From NCBI GenBank assembly GCA_036971615.1, contig JAYKKR010000043.1, positions 1-64,000 of the forward strand: a DNA stretch of 64,000 nt, read 5' to 3'. The DNA is from Amyloporia xantha. Lineage: Eukaryota > Basidiomycota > Agaricomycetes > Polyporales > Adustoporiaceae. Shown here piece by piece: positions 14,232-24,272 of this stretch. Within the stretch, counting starts at the first letter, position 1; each line of letters opens with the position of its first letter. The notes beneath the pieces are model-generated. The model saw nothing but the letters and a program-made list of their open reading frames with translations, was not told the DNA's origin and made no database searches. The position numbers and the translations under genes are program-made.

Positions 14232-14325
14232 ATCCCCACGGGACGTGGCAGGTCGGCGTCTCTTAGCGCCTGCAGCTCATCGAGACGAGACGCGTCGAGT
14301 TCGCGTCCAGCATTCGCCAGCCAGC

Positions 14326-15239
14326 ATGTCTCACTCGCACACTCACGCACCAGGACAGCCTAGCCACAGTCATGGCCCACCACCTCCTCAGCAGCAGCAA
14401 CAGCAACCCCAGCAACTGGTTATGCGCCCGCCAGACCCGGTCATGCAGGCGTTGATCGAAGCGAGCTTTAGTCCGGTCGACGTCGCTCTCGGACCACCGG
14501 AGAACAGCACCGCTCTGTGCGGGAAGCATTCCCTGGAGAAATGCGCAGACTGCGATGTCGATTACACCGGGCTCAACCGGATTTCACGCCTGCTTCAAGC
14601 CAATCCCAATCTACGCTGTCCACCTCCCTCCAACGTGGTCAGCAAACAACTGTCACAGGTCATTACCAACACGAAGGAGGAGGGAAACGTACGTCTCATG
14701 TCGGTCTGAACAACCTGCGGTCTGATTGACTCGTTGTATCCGCCCGTGTAGGCACTGTTCAAGGGCGGGTTGCATGAGAAAGCCCTCGGACGCTACAGCA
14801 TGGCCGCTAACATAGCGACCCAGCGGGCCCCATGGGAGGCGCAACAGCTCATGCGCGAGGAACTCAGCACAGTCCTCTCGAACCGTTCTGCTGCATACCT
14901 CGAGGCGGGAGACTTTATCGGTGCTCTCGTTGATGCCGAAATCGTCATCCAGCTGAAACGGCCATGGAGCAAGGGTCACTTCCGGAAGGCAAGGGCGCTA
15001 CTCAGGATGTACCAGTACGAGGAGGCGAAGGAAGCAATACAAGTAGGGCTGTCCTTCGAACCCGATAATAAGGTACGAGGGTCGCTGAATACGGAGAAGG
15101 TGTTCTGAATGTCACCTGATGCTAGGAGCTGGCGGACATGCTCAGGGGAATCAATACGGCCCTCGACATGGTCGCGAGCCAGCGACTCAAGGGAAAAGAA
15201 CAGTCAAGCATTTCCGCAGCGCCCATACTCGCATCGTGA
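14326..15239 (+). CDS. SEC72: TPR protein resembling Sec72 translocon subunit
   Basis: Probable subunit of the Sec62/63 post-translational ER translocation complex, on the cytosolic face. Exons 14326-14688, 14752-15072 and 15126-15239 give 265 residues. The N-terminus is His-, Pro- and Gln-rich, followed by a Cys-containing block (CGKHSLEKCADCDVDYTGLN). A tetratricopeptide region then begins KEEGNALFKGGLHEKALGRY, continues LSNRSAAYLEAGDFIGALVDAE and ends KGHFRKARALLRM. This order and the CPPPSNVVS segment before the first repeat match fungal Sec72. The start is the ATG giving MSHSHTHAPG; upstream frame has no ATG. It ends only 97 bp from the convergent APP1 gene, and MITE copy A ends 94 bp before its ATG. 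Confidence 0.8.
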
Positions 15240-15335
15240 TATATTAGCTCTTCTTGCTGTGCTACAGTAAGTACCGCACATAGTGGGCATGATTCAAGAT
15301 CTTTACAGTTCGTGCTTTACAGTAAATTATTATTT

Positions 15336-18174
15336 TCAGTCTCTGGGAAGTAGTCCGTCCAGTATAATCGTACTCTCCATGCATTCATCTGGCTGTCTGA
15401 AAACGCGCAAGGGAATATGTTCTGGGATCTCCAGTCGAGCTCGCCAGACGCGCATTTGTAGGTCGCTTCGTCTTCTTTCCGCTTCCGACATGTATTGGCG
15501 AGAGCCCGAGTATGCGTCGTAACTGTCCTGTTCGGATATTATTCCAGGTGAAGATTGCGTCGACATTTCTTCCGGGTCCTCTGTCACAGGGGAGTCTGTG
15601 AGCGATGTTGAAGGAAAATAACTATCAGGTGTCTTGGGAAGGCCCGGGGCCAATGCTGTGTCCGAATTCATCCTCTTTGCTTGTCTCACCGCGTACTTTG
15701 CAGGAGCGTTGTTGTCTGACATAGACCTCGCAACGGGTCCACGCGCAGTAGTGCTTCTCGTGCTAGAACGTCTGGATACTGAAGGAGGAATGACGCGATC
15801 CAACCTGAGCACTTTGGATCCTGTGGGGTCGTCCAAAGGCTGCGCACCAGTATCGCCACTGACGTCCCTGATGAAAATTGCCAGTACCTGTGCAGGCCGT
15901 TCCTTCGCGATGCTTGCATAGAGCTCTAAATCTTGTTCACCTGAATCGCCGATGAGGATGAACTGTGAATCCGGGAAGTTGTCTAGGATTTCCACCACCC
16001 CTCCGCGTTTGCGAGTAGCAGGGGCAGAGAGCAGCCCGCTGAACAGCGAGCGACCGCCATACGACCGCAGCTTCAGCGATCCCGGCGGGAGCTGACAAAG
16101 CTGGAAGAACTCCTTGAGGACGGGTAGTATCTCGAACGGGGCATTTGACTGGAATCGTACATATCAATAGAGCGGAGGATGCGAAGATCACGAGCTACTG
16201 ACCACGTAGTGAAATCGCACGCCGCGCTTCCACATCTCTGAATACCATTCCGCCATGCCCGGTATAATGCCATCGTCCAGGTCCTTGACGAAAACGTTAC
16301 GGAACACCGCCCGTGCGCCGCTAAGAACGCTGGACAGTTTGACTGTATCGTCTACGTCTGATATGACCCGGATAGCAGCTTGTGTGAGGGGTATCGATAT
16401 GGAAGACATAGCCGTGGGTTCAAGAACGAGTCGAGGCGACTGCTGGTACAGGCCTTGGCTACTTGGTGTCCGAGGTGCCGGTGGCGGGAACAACTCTGCA
16501 ACAACGAAGAGCTGGCACTCCGGGGATGAGGTATCGTGTGCGATTCGTGTCCCCTTTGTATGAGCACGCAGATTCTCCCAGCGGACATGCAGTTTCACTT
16601 GGAACGATCCGTCGGCAATAGTCACCAGGTCGCGCTGAAAGAGGGGCCGTCGCGAGTGATCGTCCGTCTTCGTGGCATTATTATCCGACTCGTGTGATAC
16701 AGGGTCACTAGCAAAGACCGAGACACGAACTGTCCTAGCGGAGAGGGCAGAGGACCAAAAGGGGTGCAGACGCGCCTCCAGGTTTGAATGCCATTTTTGT
16801 AGATCAGCAGAATTGCTTGTCCCCTGGCTATTCGGACGCGCACCGGGATAGGAAGAGGCAGTAGATACAGCCGAATACGAAGACGCTATGGATGCTGTTT
16901 CCGCGTTACAATTAGAGGTTGGACTCTCGGGTTTCACGTCAAGATCACGCAGTTGGCTTTCCAACGCTTCGAGTTCAGCGTTCTCATCCATCTCATCCGG
17001 CGGAGGTGGTAGCCGCATAGATTTCAGATCTTCCGTGCTCAGCTGTGCATCCGACAGCCAGTCACGATTGGCGGCGGTTGCAGCCGACTGTATTGTGAGC
17101 TTCGGCAATGCAGCAAAGCCTAAGGATGGATGAGAGCACGAACAGCACTACGGTGAAACCCGCTTACTTTTCGCTAACTTGAGGAATGCCCTCCCAGAAC
17201 GTGTGCCAAATCCCGGCCCACTGGACCGGGAGGCAAAGCCTGAGACAAATAGCTCGATATCATAGACGGCGTCTGCGATTAAGACCGGTGAGCTCTGTGA
17301 ACTATGGTAACAGATGCAGTAGAGGTAGAATCCTATTGCACGGGACGAGCAAGTCTGCATCATACAGTGCCCATGCAAATATGGGCCTCGTCGCCTCGCT
17401 GTGACTTCGACAAACATGCGAGGCAAGCCCGACATCTTAAATTCACTGAAGGGACACGGAACTATCATCTCACAGACGAAGAGATGTGGGTGGGTCGTCA
17501 AATGACCCGTTCGGATGTCTCCACCCACGTCTATCCCTGTCTCTGTTGCGGTTGCAAGCGTATTGGGAATGAGGGAATATACTCATTACAGTGCAGGCGC
17601 CACCGTTATTTGTGGCCACAGAATGTTTCCATGGTTCCTAGACAACCTCAGAGACAGCTCGTGCGCGGAACAACGTATTCCTCTCGCCGCATCTCATGGA
17701 AATGCAGTCAGCTACCTGTCCGGAAACCCGATAGCTCACCACTAACGACTTCCGCCCGCGCCTCCCTTGCATCATTCATTGCACAGAGCTGACCGCCACT
17801 TACCGCAGAATAGACGATCACGAATTGTCCGGCATAGGACTGCGTCCGCCAGCGGATACAAAATCGGATACCAAATGAAAGTCATCGAAATGTATGTACT
17901 CACCGCCTGTATTGTGAGGGGTGGGCCCCCTGTACCTTCTTGTCGCCCAGCCTGGGAAGAGCAGGAGCTGCTCCGTGCCGACAGTCTCCCCTTGCGCTTG
18001 CCGCAGTTTCTGACCGGCCCATTGACCCCACGTTTGCCTCTTTGAGGTTCCGTCTACGCTGGCTTCTCGGCTGGCAGGAAATGGTCGCTTGAGATCACGT
18101 TGAGATACATAACTTTTGATCGACCGCGAGGCTGAGCTCGCCAGAGACTTCCAGGAGGGCATTTCGTCAGACAT
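15336..18174 (-). CDS. APP1: App1-like phosphatidate phosphatase (DUF2183)
   Basis: Homologue of yeast App1, a Mg-dependent phosphatidate phosphatase of cortical actin patches linked to endocytosis (family knowledge). The gene has several introns. The catalytic domain lies in the C-terminal half and contains the DxDxT motif in SDVDDTVKLSSVL, then GMAEWYSEMWKRGVRFHYVV, LRSYGGRSLFSGLL and FILIGDSGEQDLELY, the usual order for App1. The N-terminus starts MSDEMPSWKSLASSASRS. An early block contains YDIELFVSGFASRSSG. Between it and the catalytic core lies a Ser-rich acidic linker. The C-terminal tail is Ser-rich and ends LPRD at 15336. It is tail-to-tail with SEC72. Confidence 0.9.
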
Positions 18175-18646
18175 CGCTGTCGCTCATGAACTCTCGTAGA
18201 GTATAGTTGTCGTGGTGTTTTCCAGAGGTCTAGTGATCATCGCGGTTGAGGATAGGAGAGCAGTGCCAGTGTGAGGCTCTGGCTCATCACCTCGGAGCTT
18301 GGTCATCGCCTATGGCGCGGGTCCGATATTCAAAAAATGATATCGCATCCTCGGTAGCTTTTGCCATGAACCGATATCATTCTGACCAGCCTGCAATATC
18401 CAGGTAGGATGAGTACTCGCACACAACATATTGTAGCTATATATATTAACATGCTGTCAGTGGCAGAGAAGTTCGGGAATCAATTCTCGTAAGCGCTCAT
18501 ATCATTATCCCAAGTGAACACTGGAAAATCACTGTATGATTTATGGTCATCTTGACGACTTCAAAGGTTGGAGTGAGTCTGTCGGGAGATATATAAAGCT
18601 GATTTAAATGTGTCCAATTTGACTGACAACATCACACCCAATTCAT
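18175..18646. other. Intergenic
   Basis: This 472-bp spacer holds the APP1 promoter (first 100-200 bp) and the 3' side of the DLH pseudogene. It is AT-rich around 18420-18460. No gene or repeat is seen. Confidence 0.4.
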
Positions 18647-19683
18647 TTATCTCAAGTGCTTGATGAGGAACTCTACGCTGGCTTTGAAAACACCGTCTTT
18701 TCCAGCCTTCACTTTGACATCACTCTGAGGAAAGGGCAGTTTCAAGACGGGAATTCAAGCTTCAAGATCTAATTATGATCCTTACCATGTCGCCGCGGAC
18801 GGAGAAGCCATGGACGCAGCCCGGCCAGTACGTCCTGTGCGAGCTTGCCACCGCCCAGGATCGCATCCGCCGTCGCCTGCGCTTCCTTTGGGAAGACGTG
18901 GTCAATTTCACAGCTGTCGATAAGTAGCGGCGCTTTAGACTGGGCAAGGTATGTCTTCGAAGTTACAACAGCTGCAATCAGGTGTTGACATGCAGGCATC
19001 AGGCACCATGCTTACCTCGAGGTCCGCTGGGACCTGCAGAAGACTCGGGTGCGAGACCACGGTGACGGCGACGGCATTCTCGAATGCGAGATCAAACGCG
19101 GAGCGTGCGCTGTAGCAGAATCCGAGCACCCCGATCTTCGATACACCGCTGTCCTTGAGAGTAGGAATGACTTTGTCGAGTACAGGCTTGACAGTGTCCA
19201 TGCCATGTCTTCCCAACCATTCCTTGAAGTCCCATGTAGAACCCGGATCAAGAGCATCTGCGGGCGTAGGGTCGCCATTCAGGATGTCTGATGACCACCT
19301 TGAACCCGTTCCGAGCGTAGTCATCCGCTAAGAGCTTCAAACGTAAATAGTTGTAAGCATTGAAGGGGTGAGGAGAAATGGGACCAACTTGGTGGTTGGG
19401 TGGCCCAACACCGAAGACATTGGAAAGGTAAAGGAGGACTTCATCCTTGGGGTACTTGACCGAAGCGTAGCAACATAACACTCAATACCTCCGATCTTTT
19501 CGAATTTACCTGTCGGAGAATAGCAGGTAGGTGTGCATACTCCAAATGCGATACAGGCAAGAACGGGACTCGCCTTCCGGTGTACCCTCGTGGTGCACAC
19601 CTATGCAGATCAGATGTTAGTAGTGATCCTATCAGGCTCGACCAGATTTCCTCACCAGAGACACATTGTTTGCAAAGGCTCAT
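18647..19683 (-). pseudogene. Dienelactone hydrolase pseudogene, tandem copy
   Basis: Tandem duplicate of the intact DLH gene at 20112-21170, with the same exon-intron plan from MSLCKQCVSG (ATG at 19683) to EFLIKHLR and TAA (18647-18649). Compared with its sister it has lost one base near 19460-19470 (after CYVAT), two bases near 19288-19291 (before DILNGD) and eleven bases at 18836/18837 (inside GGGKFAPGYERTYW). Each shifts the frame, so no full-length protein is possible. The nucleophile motif is also changed from GFCYGA to GFCYSA. The intron after EGTPEG still uses a GC donor. Sequencing error cannot explain three independent lesions easily, but transcripts would decide. Confidence 0.85.
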
Positions 19684-20111
19684 GGTTAGTATGAACAGGT
19701 TGTGAGATGGAGGTTTGCGTAAACGGAGACTCGCACCTTAGCCTTGATACCAGACCGCCAAATATACCTTAGGATCATGCTACCATGAACGCTCATTGTG
19801 AGAACCATCAATTCCTAAGCTGCGGTCACTATGACACTGACAACATAGCACCCTGGTCCCAGGCTAGGACTACATCGAGCCCCAGGGTACAATGCAAGAA
19901 CGGAGACGGCGCCGATATCCTAGGACAGCGGGTGTGTATCAATTTAGCCCTTGGAGATCTCTATAGTCATCTTAACGATTTTTCCGAAGGTTCGAAGGTT
20001 GAACCGAGCACGTCGTGTTATCGAGATACACAAAATTGATTTACACACGTATACAATTCGACGTCCCATCATAGCTCTTCATCTGCCGAGCGTCGTTGTA
20101 TCAAAGCCCAT
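19684..20111. other. Intergenic between tandem DLH copies
   Basis: This 428-bp spacer should contain the duplicated promoter of the pseudogene and the 3' UTR of the intact copy. No separate gene is seen. Confidence 0.4.
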
Positions 20112-21170
20112 TCATTGCAGATGCTTGATGAGAAATTCGACGCTGGCTTTGAAAACACCCTCTTTTCCAGCCTTGACATGGGGATCACTCTGAGGAAATT
20201 CATTTTAAATTTGAGGACGAGCCTATCCAAATTCAGTGATAATACTTACCAAATCGCCACGGATGGAGAAGCCGTGGACGCAGCCCGGCCAGTACGTCCT
20301 CTCGTATCCAGGTGCGAATTTGCCACCGCCCAGAATCGCATCAGCCGCCGCCTGCGCTTCCTTCGGGAACATCTGATCAATTTCACAGGTGTTGACAAGT
20401 AGCGGCGCCTTGGACTGGGCAAGGTATTTCTGCAAGGATGAAGTGTGTTTGATCAGGCGTTCTATGCAGGCAGTGGGCGCCACACTCACCTCGAGGTCCG
20501 CCGGAACCTGAAGAAGACTCGGGTGCGACACCACGGTGACGCCTACGACATTCTCGAACGCAAGATCGAACGCGGGGCGCGCACCGTAGCAGAATCCAAG
20601 CACTCCGATCTTCGAGATGCCACTCTCCTTGAGGGCTGGAATGACCTTGTCGAGTACAGGCTTGACAGTGTCCATGCCGTGCTTTCCCAACCACGCCATG
20701 AAGTCCCACGTAGAACCCGGATCAAGAGCATCCAGAGGGGCAGGGTCGCCGTTCAGGATGTCTGGAATGATCACCTTGAACCCGTTGCGGGCATAGTCAT
20801 CCGCCAAGAGCTTCGAGAGTAAATCGTCCTAAGCTTAAAAATTCGCACAAGGATGAGGACCAATGAAACCAACCTGGTGGTTGGGCAGCTCAACACCGAA
20901 GATATCCACGAGATAAAGGAGAACTTTGTCCTTGGGATATTCGACAGACGGAGTGGCAATATAACACTCGACACCTCCGATCTCCTCGAGCTTTCCTGTC
21001 GTCGAAGGGCTCGATAAGTATGCATGCTCTGATTGCGATACGGGAAAGAACAAGACTCGCCTTCCGTGGTGCCTTCGTGGCGAACGCCTGTGTGGACTGG
21101 ACGTGAGCCATGATCCTATCTGGTTCGACAGAGCTTTCTCACCAGAAACACAATGTTTACAGAGGCTCAT
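20112..21170 (-). CDS. Dienelactone hydrolase family protein (intact tandem copy)
   Basis: An alpha/beta hydrolase with the complete dienelactone hydrolase triad: Cys in GVLGFCYGARPAF, Asp in TCEIDQMFP and His in CVHGFSIRGDL. Exon 1 (21143-21170) encodes MSLCKHCVSG and exon 2 (21061-21087) VRHEGTTEG. Exon 3 starts GKLEEIGGVECYIATP at 20995. The intron at 20996-21060 begins with GC instead of GT on the coding strand (GCGAGT...AG), and the pseudogene has the same. The protein ends EFLIKHLQ with TGA at 20112-20114. The length of about 250 residues is normal for the family. Its substrate is not known. A more distant third member is at the left edge of the window. Confidence 0.9.
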
Positions 21171-23402
21171 GGTTGGTATAGAAAGCTCGTGAGATTGAAA
21201 GGAGGATTGGAGTGGCTGACATTCTCCACTTGGCCTTTTAAACCAGGACGCCAAATATACCTTGAGATCATGAGGGTGTGTGAACTATATGTCAGATAAA
21301 TCAGTCTTCGTCCTTCCTGCGAGAAAAATCCGTCAGCTGACGTCTCTGCATAGCAGGTCAATCAATTTACTTATCGAGCGTGGAAATCAGTTATGACGAG
21401 GCGGGAGCTTGTTCCGGCTATGATCGGAGAGGATGGGAAAGTCCATTTGATCACCACTGGGCGCGAAGAATGACACAGGACGATACTTTCGATCGAACTT
21501 CAATCTTGTGTGCTCATGACCCAGGCTCGTGCGATCTAGATATAGAAGGAGCGCAGGAGAAGGGATCTGGGACATATGATTTGGACATCGACTGACAAGA
21601 TCGCGATAAGTCCAGCGGTGACTGCAGCCCGCGGAAAAGGAGGTGTGGGAAGTGGGGCACAGACAGTCCAAAACTTTTATTCAAGAAGTTCATACACAGG
21701 ATCGTATGAATCCCCGTACTTTACGTACCCGCAGTTGTGTAGACACTGCCAACGGATATCAAGATCATGGAATCACTATGAACACTCGACTACTCACATA
21801 TGCATATGATGACTCTACACTGCCATGGGTCTTGCAGTTATACACTAATCGCAAAATATCGAGTTTCATGAGTCCTGACCGGGCTAGAAGCGTATTTGTG
21901 ATCAAGAGAGGCTCCGATTACGTTGTTCTTCGGAAGAAGAGGCAGTTCTATCCGATTAGAGGTTACATGCCATGTCACGAAAAGTTGATCTACGCACTAC
22001 TGTGACGTCGTGAAGCCCAGCCCATCCAATAATCTTTGGACAGAAATTCAACCGCCGGAGTCTGTGCCATAGTCGGATCAGCTAATTATTCGAATAAATG
22101 ACAGAAAATCTGTTTTTGTTACGTGTACAAACGACGGGGGTGGGACCTATGAAGGTTAAGATTAGCGTTAGCGTGTCCCTAGCAACCGAACGTTGGGTAC
22201 ACAACCTGTGGATTTGGGTACACTAACAAGTTCCACAGGCCCGTAGCGGTACAGATGTAGACTCAACACAATCAACTCAACATGAGTTGTAGAATTATAC
22301 CTGCCGGCATGGGATCGAATCTCTTAGACTTGGCTAGCTTTCTGTAACAAATTGCAACGTACCGGGAGAATTGAAGTATTATTTGTGTAATCGCCGGATT
22401 GACAGAATTTACCCAAGCCGTGCAAATCCCATGACGTAGGAATCGTGCCAAGATCCCGGCAGAGCATGCCAGGAGCGCGAAGTGACAGCTGAAGTTTGAC
22501 CAGCGAACGAATGGTGCCGCAAACGCCATATGATACAAGACAAAGCCGTTGGAGCAAGCCAAGCTACTTACTGACTCGAATTCATCATTGACGGAGGAAT
22601 GACCAGGCCCCAAGCGTAGTACGTACTGTTCCTTGATCAAAGCATGATCGATAGATCGGTGATCCGACCTCGTTCGGAATCTTGAGGCCCATCTCACCAG
22701 TTACCGCGCTGAATCAGAGCTCTTCTATGAGAAAGCATCGAAAGGATTTGTAATCGTGCGTCTGCCTTGAATTCAAGGCCAATATAGGACCATGAACCAA
22801 GATACATAGAAATGCCGAAGTCGGGCTAGAATAATACGTCGTTGGGCCACTCCGGGCCCTATGACTTCACCTTTCAGGCAGCATTTATTGTTGTGCGCGA
22901 TCTGCCAGTATACGCAAGCGGCACAATGAAAGCAATCGGGGCAAGGAGGTAGACTGCGATCAAAAATAGCAGACACTGCCCGCACGAGTCGTTTTCCATA
23001 CAAGGATAAGCACTGCTTGCATTCTTCCTGGTCTGACACGGTCGAAGCCAATCAGTCTATGTAGTCGGCGCCGCTGGATTATAGTAGTATGGTGCATCCC
23101 AAGTGTTGTGTCAGGCTCAATACGTCGGCTGCTGAAACATATGGATTTTGATACCACTGGGGCCTGGGCTCTTCGTTGCTTTCCGCGAAAGCAGCATGGC
23201 CTGAGGCTAGACAACAACGCAATCAATTGGATAAATTTTGACCATTCCTACCCTGCATCTTGCAATCGACTTCCCACTTTCCGTCCAGGCTTGTTACCTT
23301 GATACGATTGTCGTGTTACACGAGTAATGAGAAAGCGGCAGTAGCACAGGTAAAGCGAGATGGCCATTCCATAAATTATTCTGGTACAGAGAACGTCATG
23401 AT
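21171..23402. other. Long gene-poor interval
   Basis: About 2.2 kb with no gene I can support. Short open frames occur (for example 21643-22005 plus, 22272-22697 minus and 22773-23051 minus with several Cys), but none has family motifs or convincing splice partners. Near 22190-22240 the 10-mer TTGGGTACAC is present twice, and CCTGTGGA/TCCACAGG forms an 8-bp inverted pair around the second copy. It could hold an unrecognised fast-evolving gene. Confidence 0.35.
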
Positions 23403-23978
23403 TCATGAAACCTTAGAGGTACTCAGAATCCCTGCACGTTGCACGAAGGTTGCGAAAGACATCCGGGGATCTTGTTCTTCGGCCGATCTGTCCCACATTG
23501 TGGTGTTGACACCATGAGTATACACTATACAACGAGGTATAAGATGGATATACACACCTACGCTTCATCTCGCTGCGCCATGTGACTTCTCTGAGCTCTG
23601 GTGTGCGCATGGTGGCACCAACGATGGCGAGAACAAGCGCGACAAGAGCTTCGATGACAATCTGCAACATTGACACCGGTCAGCACGGGTATCCTTGGAC
23701 ATACGGGAAGTACGCACGTCCTGTGGCAGCGACTCTTCTGCTATCCCTAGTGCCTTCCGGTATGACAAGTCTGCGCCGCCGAATCCGAATGAGACCGAGA
23801 CGAGACGAGGCACAACGAGCCCGGACGAAGCTCATGGAAACCACTCACGTTCATACGTGGAGAAAGCAGCTAAAGAGCGCGTCAACCAGGCTTACTCAAA
23901 GCACCGAATATCGGTCCGTGAACACTGACCATGTAGGATGGCTAAAGTCGCCAGGACAAGCATAATAGTGCCCGACAT
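23403..23978 (-). CDS. EMC5: ER membrane protein complex subunit 5 (EMC5/MMGT1)
   Basis: Small two-helix membrane protein of the ER membrane protein complex, which inserts tail-anchored and multipass proteins. Five exons give 103 residues: 23930-23978, 23849-23869, 23718-23770, 23558-23661 and 23403-23487, all GT-AG and all in phase. Exon 2 is only 21 nt. The spliced product starts with a hydrophobic helix (MSGTIMLVLATLAILHAAFS), continues with YEHLSYRKALGIAEESLPQD, has a second helix (IVIEALVALVLAIVGA), then LREVTWRSEMKRR and FATFVQRAGIL. This is the EMC5 pattern, including the SLPxD motif between the helices. No single exon looks like a gene. It is divergent from the sterol acyltransferase, with 294 bp between starts. 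Confidence 0.9.
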
Positions 23979-24272
23979 AGTTGCGGTTGGTAGATGAGAG
24001 AGATAACACCTCTGCAGTCAGCACTAGAAGGCCTACAACTTAGTCGGAACTGGATGAGGACTTTAGGGAAAGCAACTGGATTCGGGAGGGTCGGGCACGG
24101 TTAGCAGAACAGGTTTACGGCGGCGATAGCGCGTGCCTACGTTCGGCCACGTGATCTCGGCGCGTTGGGAGCGACCTGCTCGTCATAAATTGTGGGCGCG
24201 CTGATAGGACTGCACAGCAGCGTTTCCCCCAACCATCCCTGATATTTTCTCTACAGCCTCCAGAGGCACTCA
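23979..24272. promoter_or_regulatory. Bidirectional promoter region EMC5 / sterol acyltransferase
   Basis: This 294-bp spacer lies between two divergent start codons. No TATA box is evident. Confidence 0.45.

Noticed and set aside
21643..22005. 120-codon plus-strand frame after the DLH pair
   Set aside because: No motif, no splice partners, and it overlaps other random frames in a gene-poor interval.
22190..22245. Possible transposon end from TTGGGTACAC repeats and the CCTGTGGA inverted pair
   Set aside because: Arms are only 8 bp, the direct repeats do not bracket them symmetrically, and no TSD is visible.
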